In this document: one piece after another, positions 1 to 11,500 of the stretch
How the letters are laid out: each line of letters opens with the position of its first letter
How positions within the stretch are numbered: position 1 is the stretch's first letter
NCBI RefSeq assembly: GCF_905220565.1
Contig: NC_059406.1
Span: 9,744,001 to 9,808,000, forward strand
Direction of reading: 5' to 3'
Length of the DNA: 64,000 nt
From: Melitaea cinxia
Lineage: Eukaryota > Arthropoda > Insecta > Lepidoptera > Nymphalidae
Program-made: the position numbers and the translations under genes
Notes under the pieces: generated by a model
The model's database searches: none
The model's input: only the letters and a program-made list of their open reading frames with translations
Told to the model about the DNA's origin: nothing

Positions 1-581
1 GGAGCGAGAATAAAAATGCAGCCATCGCGTGTCCAGCACTTACTGACTCCAAAACGCTCTCGAGCCGCCAGGAAAGCGTCATGCCGCTGTTTGGTTAAAA
101 ATTCAGACTCCGTAATTCCAGTTCCCTTCAACCTTGTTTTTGCAAACCATACCTTATCTCGAATAGCCACCTCACTAAATTTTACGACTATAGGCCTAGG
201 TTTCTTGCCTGTGGATCGACCAAGCCGGTATGATGACTTAATACTAGTACTAGAGAAGTTCGGTAGGTTGAGATTTTCAGCGACGAGACTGGTGATGCGA
301 GCTGAAACGTTCTCAGATTTGTCTTCGGGTACTCCATGAAAAAGTAACATCTTGCGCCGTGTTTTCATTTCCTGACGATCCATGATTCTACTCAGGAGCT
401 CAACTTGGCACTGAAGCTCAGAGAGAGCAGTCAGGATGAATGTCTTGAAAGCATTAAAATCAGATGCCAATGAAGAGGAAGTTAACCGTGGTGAATTTCT
501 TTCCAATTCCTGTTGAAACTCGTTCATCCGTTCATGGAACATTTTCGTCATCGCTGATAACTTAGTGGTCACTGAATCCAT
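1..581 (-). CDS. LINE ORF1-like protein, N-terminal part (runs off the window)
   Basis: An open frame reads on the minus strand from an ATG at 581-579 to the window edge, about 193 codons without a stop. The first ~90 residues look helical and charged, as in a coiled coil (start MDSVTTKLSAMTK). They are followed by a segment with 'KMLLFHGVPEDK', 'SSYRLGRS', 'KPRPIVVKFSE' and 'LTKQRHDAFLAARERFG', in the order expected of the RRM and C-terminal domains of L1-type ORF1 nucleic-acid-binding proteins. In that family the protein coats LINE RNA and acts as a chaperone in retrotransposition. A decayed homologue lies at 24142-24745, which supports a repeat origin. The end of the protein and any ORF2 lie outside the window. 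The family call is inferred from pattern; the open frame is seen directly. Confidence 0.7.
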   Translation of the reverse strand, partial: MDSVTTKLSAMTKMFHERMNEFQQELERNSPRLTSSSLASDFNAFKTFILTALSELQCQVELLSRIMDRQEMKTRRKMLLFHGVPEDKSENVSARITSLVAENLNLPNFSSTSIKSSYRLGRSTGKKPRPIVVKFSEVAIRDKVWFAKTRLKGTGITESEFLTKQRHDAFLAARERFGVSKCWTRDGCIFILA

Positions 582-934
582 AGCGATATATCTTAAATAG
601 GAATATAGTAGAATTTAAAGGAGATTGCTCGCAGGTGAATGGTATTATTTAAACGCGATAAAAATTCATGAAAAAAGTTCAAATTACTATTATAACCAAA
701 TTATAACACTAAAAGTTTTAGCAGAGATTTTCAAACGTTGTTATCACTTCACACCTACCCGCTAAACTGTGTACCTTTTACTTCATGTAGTTACATTATA
801 CTTATTTAACTCCTTTATCGTGACTATTGTCATTAACAATAACATGAAAATAAGATGTTTTTGTTTTGCATGCATGGGTTGTTTTAGTGGTATAATAGCA
901 TGCAGTTACATTTTTCTTTTTTGCTTTGTTTTAG
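582..934. other. 5' flank of two elements, no gene seen
   Basis: AT-rich sequence between the two divergent element genes. The only signal I can point to is a pyrimidine-rich run ending in AG at 933-934, which could be the 3' splice site of the transposase-like gene that follows. Confidence 0.4.
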
Positions 935-2644
935 GTATGGTTCTCCTGGTTTACCAATTGCACCCCACTGTTCTCACAATAGTAAAGCTTTCCAGTGCAA
1001 TTCACTAAAATCTAATGATTTTTTTTACTTCCACAAATCATTTTATAGTAATAAAACTAAACAGCAACAAGATAACATGCTAATAAAACACTGTAATGCT
1101 ACTTCTACTAGTCGTAAGCGACCCACGACTTCCACTAGGGCACCAAAAACATTAACGCTAAAGTATTTTATACCAAGGTATAAAAATGGCAAATTGATTC
1201 CGGTATGCAGGGAAACATTCCTTAATATTCTTCGTTTAAAAAAAGGGAGAGTGCAAGGAGTCATGAAAAGATATTTTGGAACCCAACAATCAGCTACTGA
1301 ACGACGAGGAGGTAATAGGAAAAAACACCTTTACGCATCCAAACGTGAAGCTGTTCAAAACTTTATTAAAAAGTTAAACCACTGGAGATCCATTACTCAA
1401 GGGAAAAGCATACGAACAGACTCTATTTACATCCTGACTTAAATATACATAAAATGTGGGTGATGTATAATGACCAAGCACAGCCTGATTTCGGTGTCAC
1501 TCTAGGCTTTTTCAGACTTGTATTCAATACTAGTTTCAATATAGGCTTTGGTAGTCCAAGAGAAGATATGTGTTCTACATGTTTACAGTTTTCAGAAACT
1601 TTGAAAATAGAAAAGGATTCAGCAAAAAAAGTTAACATTATGACCCAAGCAAGGATACACAAATTGCGAGCAGCTGCATTTTTTAGCAATTTAAAAGAAG
1701 AGCGCGACGATTTATTGGTATTAAGCTTTGACTGCCAGAAAAATCTTCCGTTACCTAAGATACCCGATCAGGCAACCTATTATGCAAGACAGCTGTATAT
1801 TTATAACTTTACCGTGGTTATAGGATCATCATCACAGAAGTTGACTAAAGAAAATGTCCATGCCTACACTTGGACCGAAAATGAATCCTTAAAGGGGTCA
1901 AATGAAATTTGCAGTTGCTTGTTTAACTGTTTAAACAATATTGATTTAACAGGAAAAACTGTAGTTAGAATGGTCGCAGATGGATGTGGCGGACAAAATA
2001 AAAACATGATGGTTTTGGGAATGACGATGAAATGGTTGGTGGATGCTCCCGAAAATATTAAAACAGTGGAAATAATTTATCCTGTAACTGGACATTCGTT
2101 CCTACCGCCGGACCGAGTCTTTGCTTTCACTGAAAAGAAAATTAGAAAGCTTGAAATCATTGTTCATCCAGATGAATACAGAGCTATATTTTCGAATTAC
2201 GCTACTGTACATAATCTTGCCTCTGACATACCTGTGTTGGATTGGAAGGAGTCATGTAAAGATATTTTAAAGCCAACACAAAGTTGGCACTTCCAAATCA
2301 GCAAATGTAAACGGATTATTCTCACAAGAAATAGGAATACTGTTTTAGTTAGGGGTGAAATCTCATACAAAAATGATCTTTATGCAAGCAAAAGCATTTT
2401 AAAAAAAGGAAAAAGAATCCAGAATATGAACCCGCAAACTGTTCCACTTGGAGTTTCAATAAAACCAGCAAAATTAAATGATGTAAAACGGCTGTTAGAA
2501 AAACATTATGGAGAGCACTGGCAAAACAGGTACGAAAAATTAAATTTTTACAAATTCGTGCTAAACAATGAATTTGAAAATTTGAGAAATGAAGAAGAAA
2601 ATGACGACTTAAGCTATACAGAAGAAGTTTTAGATTTTGTCTAA
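935..2644 (+). pseudogene. DDE-like transposase (DUF7869-type), one frameshift
   Basis: Two plus-strand frames together make one protein. The first, readable from 936 to about 1391, gives a basic region with 'VCRETFLNILRLKKGRV' and 'ERRGGNRKKH'. Near 1391 the reading must shift by one base: the other frame then gives 'HYSREKH', 'LHPDLNIHKMWVMYN' and continues to the stop at 2642-2644. The 396-codon second part (ATG at 1454) has a CxxC (C40, C43), 'LVLSFDCQKNLPLPK' (D93), 'VADGCGGQNKN' (D176) and 'GHSFLPPDRVFAFTEK' (H214, D220, E227). D93, D176 and D220 or E227 could form an RNase H-fold catalytic triad. Proteins of this kind are frequent in insect genomes and usually carry a DUF7869-type domain. 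I cannot place it in a transposase superfamily. A pyrimidine tract ending in AG at 933-934 suggests an upstream intron. Terminal inverted repeats were not found. Confidence 0.65.
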
Positions 2645-3555
2645 TTTTTTTTTACTGTAGTTTCTTATTATTTGTTTTTTTTTCGCATTAAATTACACTT
2701 TTATTTTATATCTTACTACTACTACTATACTTTTATTTCTACCAACCCTGAAAACGTAATTGTCAATGTGTTAAATCAAATTCATCCACCTCCATCTTAC
2801 GAAAAATCAAATATAGTCAAATCTTGCAGGCTTAAATCAACCGTGGCCAAATCCAAACTAAATATCTATATTTTTGAAAAACTGGGGCATGTATAACTGA
2901 GTGGGTTGCTTTTATAATAAATTTACATAAAAATTATTACTCTAAATACTAAAAAATATGTATTAATGTTCAAAAATCTTCGATAGCGTAATGTATGCGT
3001 TTTTGCGTTTTAAGTTATCATGGAGTTGGCTATGTTTGAAATTTAACTACTCATATAATGGGTAGCCGCAGATATTCTGTGGTTGAATTGAGATATACTG
3101 ATATACTAATATAATTGAATTCTGTCAATTGTTGAAGATGTGTAGTTGACAATATGGTAATTGCACAAATTTACTAGATTACACGACGAGCATATCGAAA
3201 TCATCTGTGGTTAACCATTGTGGCAACTATTTCAGTACTAACTGTGGTGGTGGGAACAAGAATTCAATTAGAAACCTAATAAATATATTTCATGTTATTA
3301 TAGAACTAGTCCGACCTTTAAATAAACAATAATCATGTGTACGTGTACCTGTTACGTATTTGCGATTTTTTTATTTTATTTTTAAAATTTGTTTCAAGCG
3401 CTGGAAAGGGGACCGCAACTAACAAGTATTTTGCTTGCTTGCTATAAAGTGGGCATATTTGTTGTTTTTTTTTTGTAGGTAATTTTTAGCTTATTAACGT
3501 TTCATAATTTGCTATATTGCATTCAATATTATATTATCAAATAAAATGTGTTGTG
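2645..3555. other. AT-rich sequence downstream of the transposase, nothing recognised
   Basis: Probably the 3' untranslated part of the preceding element followed by unique DNA. No inverted counterpart of the upstream flank could be found that would mark the end of the element. The 74-codon frame at 2672-2896 is low in complexity and not convincing. Confidence 0.3.
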
Positions 3556-3559
3556 TCAT

Positions 3560-3690
3560 CGTATCAAGAGTAGCGACAGTGCCGATACGCGCGTTTCAGC
3601 CTGTAATATGTGCGGGGATTGAACCCGCAACCGACAGGGCAACAGCCACAAACAAATGCTGTGATGCGTGCGGTAGTGCCGATTTACTTA
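3560..3690 (-). repeat. tRNA-derived SINE head, fragment
   Basis: On the minus strand the piece reads 'ggttgcgggttcaatcccc', a pol III B-box-like element (ggattgaacc at 3616-3625 in plus orientation), then 'gcacatattacaggctg'. The same head occurs complete at 43085-43375. Here the body is truncated and replaced by a 'cgcgcgtatcggcactgtcg' stretch. Confidence 0.6.
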
Positions 3691-4639
3691 TATGAATTTA
3701 ATATGAAAACGAATTGCTTTGAAATACCTTAGGTCGTTTAGCAAATGACAAATAATAAATTTTGACAAAATTTGAAATCAAAATTTTTCTAATTGCTTTA
3801 TAATGATTATGAATAATTTTTGTGTTGCTTTTGGTTCGTTTTCCCTAACGTTTAGTTAAGCATTACACAATTATTGTTTTACTTGGACTCTCAAGTTAAG
3901 TTCACATTTATTTTCACAAATCAAATTAAATCAAATCAAAATAACTTGATTCAAAATGGCTTTAAAAGCACTTTCGAATCGTCATTTAACGTATCAAAAA
4001 ATTTGAAAGTGATTATCATTTTTAAAAGTACAAGTAACAAAAGGTAGCATTCTATTATAGAGTTGAGATGCGAGTATATTCAACGTTTTACGTCTCCTGC
4101 TCGTATCTCTTTGCTTGCTCCGCCAAAACTTCCTTAAATAAGCATTACATTCTTTCAACCACTACTATATGTTTAGGAAAATATTAAAAATTTTAGCAAC
4201 AACGCACAAACAAAAAGATAAAAATTCTAACAATCATTGTTTTGGGTGCTATTTGCATTGAAAAATATTTTTTCTTATAAATTTTTTACTCATATATCTT
4301 CCATGTACAAAAAGCAATCCGTTACATTTTTATTATTTGTATTGATGATATTACATTTCATAAATGTAGTAAAAATTTTCTTTTGTGGTAGAGTTGTATA
4401 AAATTAAATATTTTTAAATCAGATACACGGTTTGCTAAGTCAAAGATTTTTGTTTTATTTTTAAGAAATTATTAAATAAGCCAGCCTTTGAACAAAAGCT
4501 GGCTTTAATTTAATATTTCAAAGTAATTACGCTTCGCTTAGTAATCATATTAAAAATTAAAATTAATTTCACAGGCTCAAATAATTGAAAACGTAACGAC
4601 AACAAATAACTTTTATATTAATTTCGTTATGATTTTGTA

Positions 4640-5060
4640 TGCTGGCAAACGAAAAAAAAACCGACTTCAATTATATCGACAAGTAATACAACGTAGGTAG
4701 ACGAAAAAATAGCCAAGTAAATACGCATTATCAAAGATTACTCCAAAAGTTGTAATCAGATCTCGATGAAATTTAAATGTGACCACATGATAACATCGTC
4801 TTTCGATTAAATTAAAAATCATCAAAATCGGTATACCCAGTAAAAAGTTATGCGGATTTTCGAGTTTTCCCTCGATTTTTCTGAGATGCCATCATCAGAT
4901 CCTGGTTTCCTTATCATGGTACCACACCTAAGATGTCTCCTTTCCAACAAAAAATAATTATCAAAATCGGTTCATAAACGACAAAGTTATCCCCGAACAT
5001 ACATAATATATATATACTTTCGAATTGAGTAACCTTCTCCTTTTTTGAAGTCTGTTAAAA
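4640..5060 (-). repeat. Interspersed repeat family A, copy 1
   Basis: Family A is bounded by 'aaccgacttc...aaaggagg' on one side and 'cgtttgc..gcaaac' on the other. Here it runs in reverse, from 'ggcaaacgaaaaaaaaaccg' to 'ttgaagtctgttaaaaagt'. It keeps one internal unit with 'catcatcagatcctgg' and 'atcaaaatcgg'. Further copies lie at 5490, 25109, 45908, 53255 and 57905. No coding capacity was seen. The class is unknown to me; the small terminal hairpin would fit a non-autonomous DNA element. Confidence 0.7.
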
Positions 5061-5164
5061 AGTGGAAATGAATTTTGAAATTAGGGACGTTATAGTTTTT
5101 AAATTCAATTCGAAAGCTACAAATTAATTCTTGGCTTTATGATAACTGTTGTTAAACTCGTATA

Positions 5165-5350
5165 GAAAATAAAGAAGGGGGAGCAAGTCACCGTGTTTCG
5201 GACACGGACGCTAATTCCCGGCTCGCGATATAATTAACTTAGTGCAAGTTGGCGAATTATTCGACGTCTAATGAACAAACTCGCAAGTGTAGGGGCTCGA
5301 GACGTGCTCAACATCACAAACAATCCGCCGCTTAAAATGTTGTACTTTCG
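5165..5350. other. GC-richer unassigned island with a small hairpin
   Basis: This stretch stands out from its AT-rich surroundings ('ctaattcccggctcgcgat', 'ggggctcgagacgtgctc'). It contains a perfect 6-bp stem (5191-5196 with 5202-5207) closed by a 5-base loop. I do not recognise a gene or a repeat in it. Confidence 0.3.
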
Positions 5351-5489
5351 TGCTGAGGTTGCTCGTTATAAATTTCAAAATCTTAAAATGGATTACATTA
5401 TTTTTTTACGCTATGTCGGAAAGCAATTTTTGTAACATTAGTTCCAAATATTTATTTGGCCGACGTTAAGACCGTTTAATTCTATAATT

Positions 5490-5995
5490 GTGTTTGCAGG
5501 CAAACGAAAAAAAAGACTTCAATTACATCGACAAGTAATACAACGCATTATCAAAGATTACTCCAAAAGTTGTAATCAGATCTCGACGAAATTTAAATGT
5601 GACCACATATTTAGGCTTTATAGGCTTTCGATTAAATTAAAAATCATCAAAATCGGTACACCCAGTAAAAAGTTGTGCAGATTTTCGAGAGTTGCCCTCG
5701 ATTTCTCTGAGATCCCATCATCAGACCCTGGTTTCCTTATCATAGTACCAAACTAGGGATATCTCCTTTCCTACAAAAAAATAATCATCAAAATCGGTTC
5801 ATAAACGACGGAGTTATCCCCGAACATTTATGAAAAAAGAAAAAAATATATATTTTTTTTTTTTTTCTTTTTTTATAAATGTTTTAAAATTCGACCGTAT
5901 ATATACATATACGGTATATATATATATACGGACCGTATATATATATATACGGTCGAATTGAGTAACCTCCACCTCTTTTTGAAGTCGATTAAAAA
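5490..5995 (-). repeat. Interspersed repeat family A, copy 2
   Basis: Same orientation as copy 1, only about 430 bp away. It begins at the hairpin 'gtttgcaggcaaac' and ends 'ttgaagtcgattaaaaatg'. Between 5890 and 5955 it has nested (TA)n palindromes, for example 'gaccgtatatatatat' facing its complement up to 5955. The 88-codon frame at 5490-5756 is a by-product of the repeat. Confidence 0.7.
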
Positions 5996-6084
5996 TGAAA
6001 CCTATTTAATTAATTTACTGTTAAATATTCATTATAACCTCTTCATTTATTCCTGTAATATAAACACTACAGGAAATATCTTAC

Positions 6085-6215
6085 TAAAAACTTGAAGCAG
6101 CCCCACTGAATCCGACTGGGCGTGGACTGGCATAGGGTCGGCAACGCACTTGTTATGCTCGTGGTGTTGCAGGCATCCATAAGCTACGGTATCAGTTTAC
6201 CATCAAGCAAATTAT
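6085..6215 (+). repeat. Retroposon 3'-end fragment (family C), diverged
   Basis: Matches the repeat at 55190-55445 over 'gggtcggcaacgcactt', 'ttgcaggcatccataagc' and the 'taccatca' stretch. It is truncated at its 5' side, as expected of a reverse-transcribed copy. The other copies are at 35578-35640 and 52985-53050. Confidence 0.6.
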
Positions 6216-6307
6216 ACACTTGTTGGCCACCTTAAAAAGGTTTGTAGTTTTTAAGGTTTCCTGGATCCATTCAACTTTATACATGTCATAATTTATACGA
6301 TATACGT

Positions 6308-6600
6308 GGCTACGGCAGTAAAGAATATAGCCACCCCCTCTCTTCCCGTGGGTGTCGTAAGAGGCGACTAAAGGATAACATCTGTTCAACTACCACCTTG
6401 GAACTTAAAAAGCCAACTTTGAAAAACACAAGCTGAAGACGGGCAGCAGCGACTTCTGTGCGACAAAGTTAGCCTTGCGTTCACCAACCCGATGCCCAGC
6501 GTGATGACTATGGGCAAAACGCATGAGTTCGCGTCATTTTTGGCGCGAATTTGTGGAGGCGTATATCCAGCTGTGGACTGCAATAGGCTGAAGTGATGGT
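6308..6600 (+). repeat. Retroposon family B, copy 1
   Basis: Starts at 'gtggctacggcagtaaag' and ends 'tgtggactgcaataggctg'. It shares both ends with copies at 17575 and 49512, so about 330 bp is probably the full length of the family, as in a SINE. No pol III boxes were recognised. An internal section is missing relative to the 49512 copy. Confidence 0.7.
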
Positions 6601-7229
6601 GTGAGGTGATGAAATACAAATACGAAAATTTCAATTGCTCGATCGCTATTTAACATATATTTTTATAAACAATAAGGGCATCTCCTTGTTTAAGTATAAT
6701 ATAGGCTACAAAATAAACATACTGTGTCATGTCTACCAATTAAACAATTCGATAATCAACGCTTAACGCAGGTGAGGCAGCTAAATTCTAGTGTTAGTAG
6801 CAAATCTAAAGCTGTTCTGATCAGCTTAATTAGCGTCTCTAGTGAATTTACGAAGAGGATTGTTATTACGTAAACAACTGCGCAGAGAAATTGATTCTGC
6901 TTTAGTTATAAAAACAAATAAGATACGTGTATTAAATAAATTTATAATATGAATTATGATATTGACATATTATATATTTTGTAAACTTGTAACTATAAAA
7001 ATTTGATTTATACCTGATGATATTAAAAAATGTTAAGAATTTCCTAATGTGTGGGTAACGCAAAAAATAAAATAGTACAAATGAATACCTATGTATATTC
7101 GTATAATGGTAATCAAACATAAAACTAAACAAAGGTATAAGTATAGGGAATTTTCATTATATAGGAAAATTTTCATGAAATAATGCAGTTTATCAATATT
7201 TCACTGTCTTACCTAAAAAATATACATTT
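6601..7229. other. AT-rich, no gene or repeat recognised
   Basis: No frame of convincing composition. The 66-codon minus-strand frame at 6932-7132 is very rich in Y, F and N because of the A/T content and is probably spurious. Confidence 0.3.
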
Positions 7230-7280
7230 CAGCCTGTAATATCCCACTGATGGGCATAGGCCTCTTTCCCCATGTAGGAG
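7230..7280 (+). repeat. Retroposon tail, left half, split by an LTR
   Basis: Reads 'agcctgtaatatcccactg' and 'gggcataggcctctttcccc', a lepidopteran repeat tail also seen in part near 21420-21480 and 43310-43370. Its continuation 'aaagatcagagcttaatcc' is found only at 8413, after the inserted element. Joining the two halves gives an uninterrupted repeat. Confidence 0.8.
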
Positions 7281-8408
7281 TGTAACTTCGTCATTTTCTA
7301 ACTTATATTTCGTTTATCGATGTAATTGCTATTATAATTTTGCTAGGCGTTGTCGCTATTAGCGCGTGTCCTCGCGTATTCTCGCGTGTTTCTTGTGACG
7401 TAGGATTGTGCGTAAGCAACCATAGGTAGGGGTCCGCTGAGTAGGGTAGGCTCAACAGTATTTAAGCGCTGGTGGTATGTAGCTCCTTCCTTTTCCTTTG
7501 TCTTCAGCCTCGGCCAAGTTCAAGGTGCGATTTTGTTGGGTGACTTGTTGTATTATTAACTTGCTCATTTTTAATTTTAATTTCTAACTTGCTATTATTG
7601 AATTGTGATTATGTGTGTTCATTGTGTGAGTTTGATTAATTTTAATTATGTAAAAAGTTAGGATGTGCTTGTCTTTTGTGGGCCATTTCCGTGTCAACTC
7701 AGAGACGTTGGGGGTTGACTACAGAAGGGCTCACCTTCTGGTGTGACCTTCCAGGGTCCTTGGCGTAGTGGTCACGGGCAGTGCTGTTGGTGCCTGTTAA
7801 TACCACGTGGCAATACAATTTGTGTGTTACCCGCTGCGACCCCAACAATACAGATTTACGGTGTAATTTGTACTATTACCAGAGTACGGATCCGCATTAT
7901 CAGAAACCTACCCTCTGGCATGAAGATAATATTTTTAACCTCGACGTGATAATTCTCCTGCCTCCGGTTGTCATCGCAGGGGTGGACGGTGCTGTGGAAT
8001 TGTGTGGTCAACGAAACTCGAGAGCCGGAGTGAGATCATTCGGTGATGCTACGGCGGAATCACGTGTTCACGGAATCCAGTTGACGATAAGTGACCTTAG
8101 TTAAGCTCCACCCATGTGCAAGAAATATTACGAAACTTAATTTTGTTTTAAAATAATATTGTATTGTTTAAGAAACGTACGTTTAATTCTCAGATGTAAG
8201 TTAAACTTGTTGGTTCATTCAAATCTGTGTAAACCCTAGTTTTTTTCGGTTAAATTACTTTCTAATTACTATCTTATTTAATTTTGACCTCCAAATCCAA
8301 TTTTAAATTAGCGACTATTAATTTTTTTTCCTCTCTCTAGTTTAGTTCGTCGCGAAAAAAATACTATTTTCTCCTTGTTTCTTAACCTTATTTTTTTTAC
8401 GCGCGACA
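7281..8408 (+). mobile_element. Probable solo LTR of an LTR retrotransposon (1128 bp)
   Basis: The insert starts TGTAAC and ends GCGACA, that is TG...CA with short inverted ends, as LTRs do. It splits a known repeat and is flanked by the same four bases, ggag, at 7277-7280 and 8409-8412. A 4-bp target duplication fits the Ty3/gypsy group. A TATA-like 'agtatttaag' lies at 7457-7466, which would place U3 to its left and set the plus orientation. No primer-binding site, gag or pol follows, so only one LTR remains, presumably after recombination between two LTRs. A 107-codon frame (7781-8104) is open but unlike any protein I know. No second copy exists in the window to confirm the ends. Confidence 0.7.
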
Positions 8409-8412
8409 GGAG

Positions 8413-8530
8413 AAAGATCAGAGCTTAATCCACCACGCTGATCCAATACGCGTTGGCGGATATATTCCCTACTATGAATAACGATCGCTATCAGGTGTAC
8501 ATTGAAAATGCTGCATTGAAATCGAACTAG
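8413..8530 (+). repeat. Retroposon tail, right half
   Basis: Continues the repeat broken at 7280: 'cagagcttaatccaccacgc', 'tgcctactatga'-like and 'aacgatcgctatcaggtgta'. It is followed by a short (AT)n run at 8550-8570. Confidence 0.75.
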
Positions 8531-11500
8531 CAGTTTGAAAAAAAAAAAAAATATATATATATATATATATAAGGAAGAATCAAGTGATTATTCGTTAGTC
8601 TTCTAATCAAACGTTCAAGCAGTCTTAGTCAAGTCATTTTTATGACAAAAGAGGCTTAAGTCTAGCAATGCAAAGTTTCACAAGTCAACTAAACTTAAAA
8701 TTACAACTTATTGTATTCGGTACTGTTTGAATTAAATACTAAATAACAGTTGATCAGTCGCAAGCCTATATTCTGCCGTCCTTGCTCAAAGGCCAAGATG
8801 ATGCATTCCTACAAACCAGTCATGCAGAATAACATATATTGATTCGTTTGAATATAGTTCGTTTGAGTTAGTTCAATGAATTTACCATTTCTTAGTAAAC
8901 AAGGCTAAATTGAATATTATCTAATTGATCATATGACCTAGTCGGAAAATAGAATTATAACAATTACGATTGTCAGACAGATTGACATTTTTGGTAAAAC
9001 CCTAAACATCGTAATGTGAATTTTTAATGTAACAAAATTGAATAAAAAAATTTTTAAATGGTAAAAGCATATGAAATTGATTCAGGTAGACCTTAATAAC
9101 TGACAGTTTTAAAAAAGGGTTTTTTTGGGCTGGCGTAATGGAAATTGTCACATGAGATACACACTCAAACTAAATGAGAATTTCATGACTAGTTACGAGT
9201 GCTTATTAAAGGTCTCTAGAAGAAAAGATTTCACAGACTGATTATTTATCGTACTATGCATTTCTTGAGCATCTTGAGTCAAACCCATCTGATCACTGAT
9301 TAGAATCTTGCTGATATCAAGTGTGGTACGTCCAACGAAGGGCGTACCCAACCTGGAGCTGCTATTCGAAGTTAAACTTATATAGTTTCGCAATATACTC
9401 TAATAAATTACTGGGTGATTTAAAAAGTTAAAAGTTCACATCAGCAACGTCATACATACGTGGTAACGTCATATATACGAGTACATAGTACTACTAATAA
9501 CATCAAATACGACCAAGGTGCGTATATTTTTCCAAGAGCCGATGAAACATTTATCACTGGTTCGGTCGGTGCCGTTTTTTATACTCAATGTTATGAATTT
9601 TCTTTCTAAGGAAGGTAATATATATTAACGGAAAGTAATTCTAGTACATTGCAATTCTTGAGTTTACGTTCGTGTCAGACACATTCAGTCGCAGTGTCAT
9701 ACCGATCTCAGCAGAAATGAGATTTTACTGGAACATAGCAGTTACTGCGACTTATGCCTCATTGTTTCTTAGCTGACATTATTTTACTATAACGAGTTTA
9801 GAATTGAAGATAGACCGTGATCGAGTCATAATTGACATTATAATAAGAATTGACACATATTATTATTACCCAGAACCAGTAGCGTCTATTTGTTGCTAGA
9901 CAATGACAACCTTAATTACAACAAGCAATAGTTATTTCGATACACTAAATATCATGATCACATCCCATGTAAGAAAAATAAACGAACGACTCTTTTCATA
10001 TCAACTCATGTTCGAATATTTGATAATTGTAACATTTATTTGAATTACAACTTTTATTTGAAATAATACCATTTATGCTTACGAAGCGGTATACATAACT
10101 TATGTATAGCATGGTCCAATAGAGTGATATTTGATTTACGGTGACATTAATAAAAAAGCTGGCCATAAAATACTTTTTCAGAATCTATTGAAACTCAACA
10201 TATATTAACTTTATTCGGAACATTTGGTCCTTCGCATAAAATAAAATTACATTGGCGTCAGTTAGGGATGGATAAAATTTCATTTCAATATTGCGCTTTT
10301 TTTTCTAAAAATAATAAAAATCCATTCACGGTTAAGTTTCTGTCTACCGTAATAAACTGTTTAGTTTGAAAACAGACCCATAAAATAAAGATCCAACCCT
10401 CGATAAAAATGCCTTACGTTAAGTAAACCTTTTATCATTTTCAGCTGGTCTTTTGGTTATATTAAATTCTTGTAAGGTACTATGTGACTACTTGTTTATT
10501 CTAGATTGCTAAATGTTGATAAATATGTTTACATGTCAAGATTCTATCCGTGACATTTTCAGATAAAATCAGATTTACATATTTTGATACTGTTGAATTG
10601 ATTGATATTATTTTTTATTGCTCCAATCTTGAGAATCCTAGAGTGATATTGTGGCATCCATAAAAGTACAAATATTATATTTTCTTTTTTTCCTGTTTAT
10701 GATCTGCATAAGCCTATACCAAAAGCATATATCAAAGCATACGTTATAAACTTCACCACTGAAGAATCATTATAATTTCACCTCAAATCTATGAATAATA
10801 TTGTGCTATATAGCACGAATTCGCGCGTTCCGGTATTATAATGTTACAATAATAGCAGATATATCCAAATTGTACAGTTTCCGTAAATTTCATACTATTT
10901 TAGTTTATTCTCTAAGCGTTAGGAAAACTGTATATAAAGTACCTGGCGCACTTTGAATGGGTACTCGCTTATAATATACCGAGCAGGTTCTTATGTAAAT
11001 TTAATATAACAAATTTACATAAATATGTACGTACTTTGTTTAACGCACCGCATACTCTAGCGTACCTAGCAAACAATATTGTTTAGTGGACTTTAGTGAA
11101 AAATTTATTCTCTAGCCGTTTATTGGGTAACACTACATCGTTTAAATAATATGTGCTTATTTTAAAGCTTGGTAAGTAGAGCTTATGAGGATGAGACGAA
11201 GGATTATTTAGGTTTATCAAACATTTTGGTGTATGTTCACGCACTGTAGTATTACAATTGACAGCCATGACAACAGGGGTGTAAAGGTATGTTTAACCTA
11301 CAGTGTATACTTTTTTTATTTTAATTTATATTAAAAAATACGAAAAACACTTAAGTAACTAAAATTAAGAATACTAATAACTCGTCCGCTTTTTTTTATT
11401 TTCCATGTTCATGAGCAAGATCTTGAAGCGGTTTCCTACGGCTAAGTCTCTGTAATTAGCATTCATTTCAAAGCACTCTTCCTTCAAGTGCGCATGGGTT

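Noticed and set aside
7781..8104. A 107-codon gene inside the solo LTR
   Set aside because: No recognisable domain, and it lies within an LTR. Kept only as a remark in the LTR entry.
9193..9393. A 66-codon minus-strand gene with a TATA-like box
   Set aside because: Balanced composition but no family and no further support. Mentioned in the stretch description only.
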